A stretch of 64,000 nt of DNA from Zygosaccharomyces rouxii. Taxonomy: Eukaryota; Ascomycota; Saccharomycetes; Saccharomycetales; Saccharomycetaceae. A program made the position numbers and the translations under genes. The DNA lies in assembly GCF_000026365.1 (NCBI RefSeq), contig NC_012992.1, positions 868,001 through 932,000 of the forward strand, in the 5' to 3' direction. Below, in pieces: positions 25,960 through 37,900 of this stretch; within the stretch, counting starts at the first letter, position 1, and every line of letters starts with the position of its first letter. The notes beneath the pieces were generated by a model that was given only the letters and a program-made list of their open reading frames with translations, had not been told where the DNA came from and did not search any database.

Positions 25960-28900
25960 TCAAAACTCTAGCAAACTTTGCTTGATTATTGGGTGGTCTT
26001 TGACGAGTTGAGACGAGGCAGTGATGTTTTTAGCACCTTTTCTTTCAGTGCCATTTGTAGACTTATGGTCAACAGTGGATCCTTGATAAGATTTATTTTT
26101 TCCTTGTGAGCTATGGAGAAATGACGATGATGGTGATGAAATAGGGAACTTATGAAAATCTCTGAAGTGATGTGGTAGATCGTAGATCCAACCTTTCGAA
26201 TGCAGGAAGTTGACCAGTCGAGCCATCTGAGGTACAGATGAAATGGTTGCTCGAGATCCTATTATGATCAGTTTGGATTTGGCTCTTGTCATGGCGACAT
26301 TCACACGTCTAAGTTCCCTTAAGAGGGAACCTGCATTATGTTCCACATTACTTCTTACAAGAGAGATGATGATGGACTCTTTGTCACGTCCTTGGAATTG
26401 ATCTGCGGTCAGTATTTCTAGGTTGCTGTAATGATCAGAAGCAAATCTTTTATTGAGGAGTTGTAACTGTGCCCTGTATAATGTCATTACCCCGATATCC
26501 CGACAATCCATACCAGCGTGTATTAAACCGTTCACGCATTGTTCTGCTATATCGACTTCACCTGGGTTGGTAATGGTTTTCTGTTCATTTATTTCAATCA
26601 GTTGTTCTTCCTCACATAAATCATAATTGAGAAATATTACTTTTTTGTGGGGTTCCAAGATTTCGCATAACCAGTCCTTTTCATGCAATTCCTGTGGACA
26701 ATGGAAATTCTCCAGCTCTTTGAGTCGCGGTAAATTAATTTTTTTCTTGGCCACCTGCTCGTTGCCGCACTTTAATTTGTTGCTGTAGATCAAGAAATTC
26801 GATAGCGCCGCAACGTCATCACACATACGATACTGGTAAGTTAGTTCGATTACAGCTTTAGGTTGTGCCTCACATAATATTTTGAAAAGGGATTCCTGTA
26901 ATCCTCCAAGCCGTGCCTCCTCGTTTCTCACTAATGGTGGTAGTTGGTAATGATCACCCACCATAATAAATTTCGAGGCGTATCTCAGTGGTCCTAGTGC
27001 TACGGGCATTGATATTTGACTGGCTTCATCGAGGATCGCATAATCAAAATCCTTCTGCTGTAGTGTGAAAAAAATATCATTTAACCCGAGACATGTCGTT
27101 GCTACGACTTGAGTGTCACTGATTTGTTTCATGATATCTTCGTATGATTCTGCATCTTGATAAGACGGTTGATACTCATGAATTTCTGGATGAATTTTGC
27201 GTGCTGATCCCAATCGGATAATATTAATCGGTGAACCTTTTAATTTGAGTAGAATGTTATCCACTGCCGAATGTGTGTAGGAAGTTAGCAGTACTTTTTG
27301 ACCCCTGCTGGCGAGAATTTTGATGATTTGTGCGATAACCGTTGTTTTACCAGAACCTGGCATTCCTAAAATCAATGCATAGTCCTTGGCCCTCATCACT
27401 TTTCCCACAGCCTTACGCTGATCATAGTTAAAAGATTCTAGTTCATTTGGGTCATAAGGAATCAACGGAGGTAATTCGTCGGGTATAAATTCTGGTGGTG
27501 CTTTGTCCACCAGGAATGTTCTCATTCTTTGGTCACCTCCCTCGGATTTTTTAATCGATCGTTCTTGACCTGTTTGTTGGTCAACGACGAAGTGATCCTC
27601 TGTGACGGGGGGGAGGAAAAGGTTCAATAGGTTAAATCTTGTAAGGGACAATCCTTGTTCAATAACATTCTTATCCAATCTATAAGTAATGAGCGGTTGT
27701 GATCCTTCAATAGGCTGTTTCTTAGCGGCAGACAGAATCTCTTTGGCGACAACTTCAGGGTTTCGTAGCCGTTTTTTTGAGCAGATCGTGATTGACCCTC
27801 TCGTTATACTTGTTACGCGACCTTGACATAAACCGAAATGACCACGTTCATCACTGATGAATACATAGTCGTTCACATTCAACTGTGAAAGGAGCATTGA
27901 CTGGGGTTTTTGTCCCTCCTGGAAATTTCTTTTAAACACATGTAAAAATTCTTCGGAAGTAGAATTCTCTTCTGAGATATCAACCAAACAGAGATTTGAT
28001 AGGCATAGTCCACTAGTAGATTCCTTCGTATTACTATCTAAAAGGAAAAGTTGCTTTTTGATGTGCATTATGCTAGATTCTTCCTGTGTAATCAAATCAT
28101 TGTATTTTTTGAAAAAAGCTCCATATTTATCATGATTTGTCGATAAATGACTTGTAATAGTTTCATATTCACCAGGCCGTAGACCACTTTCTTCGGCTGT
28201 TCCATCTTCCAGTAAATTATTTAACACCATACAGGATTCTTTTGTGAAGCAGTTGTCACAAACAGAACTCTGAAGTATTGGCGGTAAAATTACGTCGTGC
28301 GATTTATCCCATGTGATCTCTTTTAAACGGTATTTTAGTTTGGTAGCCAGCTGATTTCTGGCCATAATAACATGCTTAATAGAGTGAAGAATTTTTGGAT
28401 GTTTGATAAAATTGTTGGTTCTAGTCTGCAGTAGCAGGAAAAAATCCACAGGAACTTCGTATTTGTCTTTCAAGAGAAGCGTGTATATGAGACCTTGTGC
28501 CTCGTGAGAGACACTTCCCAACTTACCGGTTTTCACTTCTAATGGTACGATTTCATGCTTCTTCTCTTCATGTGCCAATACTGTAGCATCTAAGAAACCT
28601 TTCAAACCATAAATGTGAGACAATATGTTCTCCTCGATATCAAGAATAACGGGTATTGAAATTGGTCTAGTGGTTCTTCGTCCTGATATGGATACGTAAC
28701 TACCTAGATTACTCTTCTGTACAAATTGATTGACAAATTGTAGAATGTTTGTTGCATGACTATTCATAATTTCATCTTTTACTTGTTCAATTGTGTAATT
28801 GCAAACAAATATAGCAAAAGAATATGTCTTCAAAAGTGAATCAAGCACTTCTTCCAAATAATCCACGGTAAGTTTTTGATTTTCCAATTTACAACGTAAT

Positions 28901-30492
28901 GCATCTTGTAAAAGTTCGTGCACAATATTACCGATGGTCATTGAAATCTTTGGTTCGCCCCTGGGGTCGTCAAAGATCGTTTCAATTGTAGATCGTCTGA
29001 GGCATCCGATAGAATTCCCTACAGTAGTTGCAGATAGTAGAATATCAGGATTCAGGACTAAGAGATTGTCATTTCTAACATTAGTCTTGGGATTTATATC
29101 GTCGGAAAGTAATCTCTTGTTATCCACATTTTGTCCTTGAATTATATGAATAGCATCACCCCTGGAAAACTCTAGATAGACCCATGGATGTCGGACCATT
29201 ACTGAGCTAGTCTCACCTTTGTGGTCAATACAATGCAAAATTTTCTGGCGTCCCACTTTGGGCAGTTGTAACTCTGATACATTAAGGATAACAAGTCTTT
29301 CAACCCCTTCTCTGATAACCGCGGATTTAGCCAATTCAATGAATTCCTGATTTTCTGAGATAATCTCTGAATCTGATGATTCAGGATCCTCATTACCATC
29401 ATTTTTTTCAATGTTTAAGTTCTGAGAAAACTGTTTCCCCACTTGGTTAAGATCTTCTAGATCCTTGTTTGCAAGGTTATCAGTAATTTCATCATTATTT
29501 TTTTCATCTTCCTCGAAGTAATCCAGCAACGAATCATCTAAAAGTTCATTATCTGAACTTGATTTATGCTCTGGTAGAACAGGTGCAGGTGCTGGTGCCG
29601 TTGGCCCTGGCGCAGGTGCAGGTGCCGTTGTCCCTGGCGTCGGCAATTCCGGAGTAGGATCGTCCAAAGTGGGCTTCTGGGTAAGAATATTGATCAGAGA
29701 TTCGTCTCCATTATTGGAATCGCTGTCTTCGTAATCCTCTTCTACGTTTTCTTGTCGTTGTTGTATCCCTGAAGGTGACGAGGGTAAATCGTTCACTCTA
29801 TTGAGTTTGGGTTTCATGCTAAGATCACCCTCAATGTCCCCTAATATATCATCTATATCTCGTAACGATTCTTTCATTGAATCAGTGGTACCCCTAGATC
29901 GCAGTGAATCCCTCTGTTGCATGGAAAGTGTAGTCAGTGGAGGTTCTGATTGTTCCCTATCATTTATATTAGTAAAGCTAAGCACACTTTTCAACCTTTT
30001 CGGTACCAAAGGTGTGGAAGAAGGTTCTTGATCTTTTTCAGCCTGTACGTTGTCCTCGGAATTGTCATTTGAACTATTCACCTTATCCGACAAATCTCTT
30101 GCAGTGGGGGAATATTTCCAAATCACTTCCTCTGTTGGCCCTTCTTCTAGTGATTCCTGTCTCCTAACAGGCTTTAGAATGGGGTCATTTTTAAAACTAG
30201 GTTGCAGTGTTGCCTTTTGCTGTTGTTTAGATCTCTGTACCTTCTTGGAATTGCTATAAGAAGTATTCCTTACTTGTGAGACTGAAATCGATTTCAAAAC
30301 AGAATTTTCTGGTTTATTATTATTGTCTAGATTGTTTATAGGTGCAAATTGATAGTTTTTCCTCCTTCTTCTCTCGTCCAAGTTATCCCTTTCGGTTGCC
30401 GCCGAAGTGATGGGAGGTCGATTTTTCGAAGTAGTTGCCTCTGGAGAGACCACCAGGCTCCCAGATCTTTTCTTCTGAGGCGTCCTTGGCAT
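25960..30492 (-). CDS. DNA2: Dna2 nuclease-helicase
   Basis: Dna2 trims long Okazaki flaps and resects DNA ends in the nucleus. The 1510-residue length matches S. cerevisiae (1522). The N-terminal 380 residues are disordered and include an Ala-Pro repeat near 290-305. The RecB-like nuclease has the EVK catalytic motif at about 652-654 and Fe-S cluster cysteines, one at C497 and three near 745-755 (VCDNCFTKESC). The superfamily 1 helicase has Walker A GMPGSGKT at 1043-1050, AILDEASQIS (Walker B), GDHYQLPPLV, TYQYRM and VAMTRAKSKLIIIG. The first ATG is at 30490-30492. It is the YHR164C orthologue, two genes before PRP8 here. Confidence 0.97.
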   Translation of the reverse strand: MPRTPQKKRSGSLVVSPEATTSKNRPPITSAATERDNLDERRRRKNYQFAPINNLDNNNKPENSVLKSISVSQVRNTSYSNSKKVQRSKQQQKATLQPSFKNDPILKPVRRQESLEEGPTEEVIWKYSPTARDLSDKVNSSNDNSEDNVQAEKDQEPSSTPLVPKRLKSVLSFTNINDREQSEPPLTTLSMQQRDSLRSRGTTDSMKESLRDIDDILGDIEGDLSMKPKLNRVNDLPSSPSGIQQRQENVEEDYEDSDSNNGDESLINILTQKPTLDDPTPELPTPGTTAPAPAPGPTAPAPAPVLPEHKSSSDNELLDDSLLDYFEEDEKNNDEITDNLANKDLEDLNQVGKQFSQNLNIEKNDGNEDPESSDSEIISENQEFIELAKSAVIREGVERLVILNVSELQLPKVGRQKILHCIDHKGETSSVMVRHPWVYLEFSRGDAIHIIQGQNVDNKRLLSDDINPKTNVRNDNLLVLNPDILLSATTVGNSIGCLRRSTIETIFDDPRGEPKISMTIGNIVHELLQDALRCKLENQKLTVDYLEEVLDSLLKTYSFAIFVCNYTIEQVKDEIMNSHATNILQFVNQFVQKSNLGSYVSISGRRTTRPISIPVILDIEENILSHIYGLKGFLDATVLAHEEKKHEIVPLEVKTGKLGSVSHEAQGLIYTLLLKDKYEVPVDFFLLLQTRTNNFIKHPKILHSIKHVIMARNQLATKLKYRLKEITWDKSHDVILPPILQSSVCDNCFTKESCMVLNNLLEDGTAEESGLRPGEYETITSHLSTNHDKYGAFFKKYNDLITQEESSIMHIKKQLFLLDSNTKESTSGLCLSNLCLVDISEENSTSEEFLHVFKRNFQEGQKPQSMLLSQLNVNDYVFISDERGHFGLCQGRVTSITRGSITICSKKRLRNPEVVAKEILSAAKKQPIEGSQPLITYRLDKNVIEQGLSLTRFNLLNLFLPPVTEDHFVVDQQTGQERSIKKSEGGDQRMRTFLVDKAPPEFIPDELPPLIPYDPNELESFNYDQRKAVGKVMRAKDYALILGMPGSGKTTVIAQIIKILASRGQKVLLTSYTHSAVDNILLKLKGSPINIIRLGSARKIHPEIHEYQPSYQDAESYEDIMKQISDTQVVATTCLGLNDIFFTLQQKDFDYAILDEASQISMPVALGPLRYASKFIMVGDHYQLPPLVRNEEARLGGLQESLFKILCEAQPKAVIELTYQYRMCDDVAALSNFLIYSNKLKCGNEQVAKKKINLPRLKELENFHCPQELHEKDWLCEILEPHKKVIFLNYDLCEEEQLIEINEQKTITNPGEVDIAEQCVNGLIHAGMDCRDIGVMTLYRAQLQLLNKRFASDHYSNLEILTADQFQGRDKESIIISLVRSNVEHNAGSLLRELRRVNVAMTRAKSKLIIIGSRATISSVPQMARLVNFLHSKGWIYDLPHHFRDFHKFPISSPSSSFLHSSQGKNKSYQGSTVDHKSTNGTERKGAKNITASSQLVKDHPIIKQSLLEF

Positions 30493-30648
30493 TAAAAATC
30501 CTAGATTACGTCAAAATACTGGGCTCCCGATCGACTCAGAGGTATTCTTTCCAACCAGTGGCAAAGTTTTTTAGTTGTCGTTGTAGAGTTAAAAAAGGAT
30601 ATATCAAGTTTCGATTTAATTTTAAACGCGTATCGGTATAGAGTTATG

Positions 30649-30695
30649 GTCACGTGACATATTAAATAGGAATAAGTGATGAAAATATATATATA
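30649..30695 (+). promoter_or_regulatory. E-box and TATA element upstream of the short ORF at 30775
   Basis: GTCACGTGAC at 30649-30658 is a perfect 10-bp palindrome with a Cbf1-type core, followed by a TATATATATATA run at about 30685-30695, some 80-90 bp before the ATG at 30775. The E-box could equally serve DNA2, which starts at 30492 in the other direction. Confidence 0.5.
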
Positions 30696-30774
30696 TTGGT
30701 ATTAGTCAATCTCTTTTGCTTTGATATTTGAATTTTCTCTTCCACAAGTTGAACTGGATTTATCAGCTGGTACT

Positions 30775-30924
30775 ATGGCATCTATGAGTCTCAGCAGGTT
30801 CAGAAATACTGGAATAATGTTGGAATCACAACAGGATCTACATGAAGCAAATAAGAGATTATTATGCCGTTATCCAGTTATTCCCGCTACTTATCTTGAA
30901 GGAACCACATTGAAGTACCTCTAA
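30775..30924 (+). CDS. Possible small protein of 49 residues, unrecognised
   Basis: The ATG at 30775 starts a 49-codon frame beginning MASMSLSRFRNTGIMLESQQ and ending in TTLKYL. I do not recognise it. The first 12 residues are Ser/Arg-rich without acids, which would fit a short mitochondrial leader, but that is speculation. In its favour, a TATA run and an E-box lie upstream at suitable spacing, the 620 bp between DNA2 and the next gene are otherwise empty, and an AATAAAAAA-type signal follows near 30993. Against it, it is short, single and unsupported by any family. Chance is a real alternative. Confidence 0.35.
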   Translation: MASMSLSRFRNTGIMLESQQDLHEANKRLLCRYPVIPATYLEGTTLKYL

Positions 30925-31155
30925 TTTCTCTCATACGTTCTGGATGCATCTATGTGCATGGATTTATAACATATGTCTATCATCCTGATATTAATAAAAA
31001 AGTATGCCAAAAAATTGTATTTAACCTTGGTTATGGGATACAACTGAATGATAAGGTTGAAAATCTTGAGCTGTTGACTTTAAAATATTGAAAGTATAAG
31101 TGTGTTAGTAATAGTAAAGAAAAAAATGTGAAGATTATAGGTTTTCCTTTCAAAT

Positions 31156-31845
31156 TCAACATACACTTGCGATTTTAACAAAGCCGCTATCGACTAAAAT
31201 TCCTGGGACTTGTTCGTCCGTATTCGAATCAGACCGGTCCCTTGATCGTCCCAATCCGTCTTGAAGGCTCAATTCATTTTTTCTCCTTTGTCTGATATCC
31301 ATTTCTTCCTCTTTTTCAGTCAGTTTGTCAAATAATCCATTTAAACTTTTTAATAAACTCTCTCTTTTCTTCTGTAAACTATCGCTCAAGGAGGTGTCCC
31401 TCAGTCGAGTTTCATCATCTTCATGGTCTAACGCCGCTGTTAGTTTATTGATTTCTAACTGAACCCTCATCATAAATAATTGAATCTCAACTTGTATACT
31501 CCTCTTGTCATTTTCTGGTGTGCTAGACTCCTCCTTATCTTCGTCATCACTTGTAATGATATCTAAATCAGGTTTAAGTTTACAATATCCCAATTCTTGA
31601 AATGCTTGCTCCAAGAACGATCTGTTCACCTTAGAGCCTTTGAAAATTGCATCAAAATCATAACCTAACCTTACGAGAGCATGAACGGAGTCCTGAACTT
31701 GATCACTCAAGGATTCTGGTTCCTCTATATCCTTATTATCACCATCTCTCGGAAGTTCAGTCTGTGCTTCATCTTCCTTCTTCTTCCGTATGGACTTGAT
31801 AAGCACTTCTCTCCTTTCTTGAATACTGGAGTCAAGAGAGCTCAT
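31156..31845 (-). CDS. Unrecognised hydrophilic, coiled-coil-rich protein behind PRP8
   Basis: I do not recognise this gene; S. cerevisiae has none between DNA2 and PRP8 that I can recall. From the first ATG (31843-31845) it gives 229 residues: a basic N-terminal helix (SSIQERREVLIKSIRKKKED), an acidic linker, a more globular conserved-looking block (HALVRLGYDFDAIFKGSK), a Ser/Asp/Glu stretch, then predicted coiled coil (QVEIQLFMMRVQLEINKLTA and SLQKKRESLLKSLNGLFDKL) and a charged tail. There is no membrane segment. The same frame stays open for 36 more codons upstream, to a stop at 31954-31956, with protein-like text (RELIQIKKISNKGEKHFIDH), but has no ATG. It lies 153 bp downstream of PRP8 on the same strand. 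Confidence 0.7.
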   Translation of the reverse strand: MSSLDSSIQERREVLIKSIRKKKEDEAQTELPRDGDNKDIEEPESLSDQVQDSVHALVRLGYDFDAIFKGSKVNRSFLEQAFQELGYCKLKPDLDIITSDDEDKEESSTPENDKRSIQVEIQLFMMRVQLEINKLTAALDHEDDETRLRDTSLSDSLQKKRESLLKSLNGLFDKLTEKEEEMDIRQRRKNELSLQDGLGRSRDRSDSNTDEQVPGILVDSGFVKIASVC

Positions 31846-31997
31846 CCAAAGGGGGTTCTCTGGAGTTCTTTTCAAATGGTCAATGAAATGCTTCTCACCT
31901 TTATTTGAAATTTTCTTGATCTGGATGAGTTCGCGAACATCAAGAATGATTGATTATATGATTAATTTGACATACATAAATGTAAATAGTATTACAA

Positions 31998-34900
31998 TCA
32001 AGCAAGTACATCTTCTTGCTCGGCTTCTAATGCTTCATCACCAGCCAATTCGTTAAATTGCATGAAATGTATAACTCTGTGCATTTCGTTGTAGAATTCC
32101 AGCGGGATACCAACTTTTAATTCGTAGTCCAAGCTTGGATCAAATGTTGCACCACTGAAAGTGAAATTCCAAACATCTGTAGAAGGCACTAAAAAGTTAC
32201 CCATAATACGTTCAGAGAGTAATAATTGTGCGTGTTCGCTATAACTTGGATCAAATTCCTCTGGTGTTGTTGTTATAACGTCCTTGTTCTGAATTCCCCA
32301 AGAATAACCTTCATCTGTTAGATTGTATGCGGCTAATGAAACAGATCCTTGTGCCAGGCAAACTGTCAAATCAATGGCTTCACGTTTAACAGAGCTGAAC
32401 AGATCTGCATGAGTTGCCACATCGAAGGCAGTCATAAACTTTATATCTTCAGTCTGAGTATGGATCCAACCTAACAGTTCTAATCCGTCCAACTGTGGAT
32501 TTGTATCACCATTAGGGATCTTACCCAATTGAACAGCCTTACTGTTCCCCAGTTGCGGTATCAGGGCGATTGTTTTAATTTCCTTGATGTTTGGATGATC
32601 TGCAGGAGACGAACCATAAAGATAAGCCGCCACCTGTATTTTTACGTCTGAAATTTCCACTAGCTTTTTGAGCAAATTCCTTGGTAGAACGAATACTGGC
32701 TTTTCCTCTATGAAATCTTCTGATGCAATGTAAATGTTTCTTAAACGTAAGTATAATAAGCTGTTAGCAATAGCGTTCTTCCTCCACTCGTTCTTGGAAC
32801 TGAACGCTTGGTTTTCATAGTTGGCGGATGTTACAACGACAATTTCTTCACCTTGGGCATTCACAGTCTTTGTCTTCATTACCGTGGATGCACCAGTTTC
32901 CAGCTCGTCATCCCTTGTGGAATCATTCTTGGCGGCTTCCAGCTCCGCCATCTTTTGTCTTCTCACTGATGGAGCCTTGACATCCTGGCCAAGTATCAAG
33001 TCCTTGATTTCGGTTTGAGTTAATGAGGAGATATTGACGTTGTACTTTTTGCTGTATTCCTCCAGAATCAAGTCACGCATCTTGGACTCGACTTCAATCC
33101 ATTGTTCATCAGTAAATGAAGGCCATAAATGATGTGACTTGATTGGAATAGTTGGATCTCCCAGCAATATCATTTTGGCCTTCTCTTCATTCGTTTTCAA
33201 TCCCCTTAAAAGCAGAATAATTCTTGAGAAAGCCGTGTAAGAGGAAACTCTTTCTAACCAATCATCATATATATTGAACAAAAGCATTTGCGGCTCTGTA
33301 GCTTTGAGCACGGTATCTGACAGCTTGTCAATTGCCATGGAAGCCGCAAATGGTAGCCTCAATTCTGTTGGTCTTATTGAAATGTTGGGGAAATCTAACA
33401 TATGAACTTCCAGGGGATCTAACATTGCTTTACGAGTGACAATAATTTGCTTTGGTTGCTCTTCTTTTGGAAGAGATCTCACTAAGGCACTAACTTCTTC
33501 TGCAGTCTTCCACTTAGCTAGTTGACTCAACCGCTTTTGACCAGCCCAAACAGAGGTGTGGATGATCTTAAGGAATAGATGCCCTGTTTTCGGATTCAAT
33601 GTAAAAATACAACCGTTAATAGCCTTTGTTGCGACATTTCCTTCGAAAGTTTTATGTACAGTAACCCTGTAAACGTTGGTATCATCCACAAAAAGCTTAG
33701 TATCATTATTGAACAGTTCCGCGTAGTTTGATGAGTTCAAAAATGGTTCTTGAACGTTGGATTGATAGATTTGTAGACCCTTCCGTATTCTTTCACGAAG
33801 AACATAAAGGGCAGGGTTTGCCCTCATAATGGTTCTCATACTATTTTGCATTAAAGGTTTTAATCCGTTGAACCAATTTCCGTAAACATCATACATGTTG
33901 TAGGCTAGGTCGATTCCAACCATGACACCCGTAGGAGATGGATACATACTGACACTGTCAGTAGTATAATCCAAAAACTTCGCACGAACATATCTAGAAA
34001 TGTCATGCGAGTCATAATCACCATAACGTAGTTGTACATCCACCCACATTTTGTCAGTCAATGCAGCTTTAAAATTATCGTTAGTTGCATGAAGTAAAGA
34101 CGGTTTGCAAACTTCCCACTGGTGGATACTGTTTACCGTTATGTCCGCGGCAGATGAGTTCATTTTATAGGATTTACGAGGGTGAACAGCTTCTTTGTTA
34201 ACACTCTCGATCTGCAAAACATCAAGCTGTCCATCTAATATTTGACATAAATCGAATACAATGCTTTCATGAATCTTTTGCCATAAGTGAGCTCTGAATA
34301 TTTGAATCAGTGAGATCTTTAGAGTGGGAATCTTACCGTGTAGAAAAATTCCTGTCAAATCCAATTGAACTAAAAAGCCCACGTAAACATTTGCCCTATT
34401 AATAGTGGGTGACCACCAAAGTGTGAATCTTCTATTTGGAATTTGGCTTAAACCAGTTCTCTGGGCGTGCGTTAGTTTCTTGAATTGCATGGAATCCTCA
34501 AATCCAGCAGCCTTTTCCCAAAATAATCCTTCCCAAGAGCTGAAACCTGTGCCTTTGAACAAAGTGTGTTCTAGGATTGTTTCAATACCACCAAGGGCTT
34601 GAATGACATCTGTCCTGTAAGCATTCAAATTCCAAAGCTTACCATCATGATGAGCATTAGTCCACCAAAAGGGACTATTACGTTCCAATGAGAATTGCTT
34701 GAATTCTCTGCGAATCCTATGGCCTCTGTCATAGGCCAATGTGTGACGGTCCCTCTGAAATAAAGTGCTGATACGTGGAATACCTCTATCCCAAGAACTT
34801 TCCAATTCTTCGAATGCTATTCTACGATTCTCCTGAATGGCTTCTTGCCTTTTGGTTGCGTATTCAGCCCAAACTCTCTGAGAATCCAGAAATTCATTCT

Positions 34901-37900
34901 CCCAGGTAGTAATGTAACGGAAGATGGTCGGAATTAATTTGTCATCATCATGTGTCATACCGGCACGAAAATGGGTAATGCCAGTGTCTGTTTGTCTTGA
35001 GTACGTGCGATCAGCAGCAGGGATCAAGATGTGAGATGCACTTAGCATCCCCAGACCACCAAGTTCTTTCGGGGTGTAGAACACGGCAGGGGGGAAACGA
35101 GTAGGCATCTTTGAGTTAAGCCCTAGTTTAACTCTATTCTGGATTTTTGTTTCAGATTTAACCAATATATCTAGTAGAGGTTCGGTTGCCACGATTGCTT
35201 CTCTGAAGTAGGTAAATAGTGAGAGCAGCGCTGTATTCCACTTGGAGGCAACTTTAGAGAAAGTTGTAGAACCCGAACCCATGAGGATTCCTCTTATTTT
35301 ACTATCAAACCTCTCGATTTCTTCTTGTGATACCTTTAAAAAGGCTTTGGCGGTCCTTTGCTTTGTTCGCTCATCTATTAAATCCCAGACACCTTCACCT
35401 GTAGAAATCACCTCGTTGGTCCTTTGCTTTGGGAGGATCCGAACTTCAAATCCACACATGGAGAATAAAAGATTTGGATTGTTTTTGCTGTAGATTGATA
35501 CAAAACTATTATCCCATTTGATCTTTGTCAATGAAGCTGGTACTCTGCCTTGCATTTCCCAAAACACAGCTCGTCCCAGATTTACATCCTCACGCACAAG
35601 CCGCATACGTGCATCTCTTGGCCAGCACCTTTTATTATTATATCCAACAGCATTGGAAAAATTTGGGTCAGGGTTTTCTGATAAGTAATCGTCTGTCAAC
35701 TCATTAGCTTCTTCTTCTTCGAAATGGAATAAGACATACACTGTATCCAGATAACGAGCATATAATTTTATTGGTTGCTTCTTTTCTACACTTGGATGTT
35801 TTAGCTGTAAGAAGTCATTAGGATCATTGGGGGGACCAGCGAAATCCATCGCCCTATCAATTCCCAACATTAAAATATCCATCATCAGTCCGTAATACTG
35901 GTATATGAAGGAAGAAAATTGAAGACCTCGGATGAGACCATACTTATTAACATGGCTCATGTCTTTATAATTTAGAATAACATTATTTTTTGCTGTCATA
36001 TAGTCAGCAATATTGGGATCAACAATTAATCTCAATAGTCTATTGAGTAAGGTGAAATCAATTTTCTCAGCCATTTCTTCGAGCTTAGTTTCCATCATGA
36101 CGGTCGACTGGCCTTTCGATACATCCCAGACCTCAGAAAGGTTGTTCACACCTTGGCACCACTTGTAAGTCAATAGTGGTGGTATTTCAGAGTCACTAGG
36201 TTTAATCCAGTTGGGGAACAGTTTTCTTTCATCGGCCTCATACCAGAGATATTGATCTAGGTATAAATCTGTTAATTTCTCGAGAGGATCAACAGTATAA
36301 ACTGGTGCGATATTTTGATAATGGTCCACCATAGATAATTCCACGGGTTTAAACACACGCTGAGTTAAAAGATATTTCTTTATTCTATTGAGTGTTTCAT
36401 GAGGATTATCATATGCTGCTTCGATAAGAGCCAGTTCTTCACGTTCAGCAGAATTCAATCTCACTTTCGAACCATAAGCATCTTTTAGGTTTTCCAAAGT
36501 CAAGACGAGTATTTTTGTGTCATTTTTATATGCCAAAGGAGGGAAAGGGATTGGCGAAAAGTCTCTTTTCTCCAACCAGTCCACCATAGTGGAAAATATT
36601 GCGGTGGCTTCATCAGGCGTAATTTCAGGCCCATTCTTCTCGATTTGCTGTTGTCTTTCTTGTTCATATTTAATCCAAAGTCTTGTCATTCGGCCTAAGT
36701 TTTTCTTTAAAGCTGTTTTCTCTACGTGTGTCCCCTTCTTGATGCGTTCACGATTCGAGTGTGCTCCTGATACCCAACCATCTGCCTTGGCCTTAACATA
36801 TCTTTCAATTATTTTCTTTACGGGAATTGGCATTCCTGGAACGTCCCATGGAATATTCGCTTTCCAACATCTCCAGGCCTCGCTCAAATGTTGCAGAATG
36901 GTCCTTGCCTTGTCCTGTCTGATTCCCTCAGGAATCATTTCTAGGATGTCCTTCATTACAGAGGCTCTAAGTTCCAGGTCAAAATATGCATCTGCTCGCT
37001 GTTTAGTGGTGGTTTTTATTATTTCATTATTACGTCCTTCAAATTGACGAACCAAAAGGTTTCCTAACCACCTTTCCAATAGCGGGATAATTCCTCTCAT
37101 AAAGAAAATCCAAACTCTCCAAGCTGGTTGCCAGAACCCACATCCGGGTCCCTTGCCAATAATTTTATTAAACCTATGATAGACTACGTGCTTTAAATCT
37201 TTACAAGCACGTATCTGATGCATGACTTTATATTTGTACCTGTAAATCCCAGTCAAATGGCCTAGATGGTTGAAAATATAATAGATTGCATCTGCCAATT
37301 GAAAGGCATCTACATTTCCTAATCGAAATTGAACATGAGCATCTACTAACAGTTTAATCATTTTCAAAATCTCTCTCATTAGGTGAAAGGCATTCCCAAA
37401 CCTTGACTTTTTACGCTCTTTTGTGGTTAACGTCTTGGTTGGTTTCAAATTAAAGTTGTAATCCAAATGCAGATAGGTCAATCCCTTACGATGAATCAAG
37501 AGATTTAACATATTATGACCTTGCCGACATAATTGTAAACCAGCTTCCACCCAGTCTATAGTCGTTTGCTGAAAATATTTAGTATTTCTCAGGCTTTTAA
37601 GTAGCTTTACCTTTTTAACGTCAGCAGGCTTTTTAGTCTTGAGTTCGTTAAAGACATGTGATTTTAATAATCTCTGATAAGATACCCTCGTCTTTAGCGG
37701 AAAATCCTGATCAGATCTCTGTAGGTACCAATTTTTTACCAGGGTGACATCTTGAGCTCGTACCATTCTTCCGGAGTTTTTATTGAAAGGATATGGTGAA
37801 TGGTAGAGGTCAAAAGCATCCTTGGTCTCCGGTAACTCAAGCTCTTCGTTTGTCATAAGTGCTGTGAAATCTTCATTCAACGTAAATTCATCATTATCCG

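Noticed and set aside
30805..30825. LTR-like TGTTGGAAT
   Set aside because: No matching LTR end, target duplication or further Ty-like sequence.
36517..37047. 176-codon plus-strand frame opposite PRP8
   Set aside because: It lies wholly inside the conserved PRP8 coding sequence and has no family resemblance.
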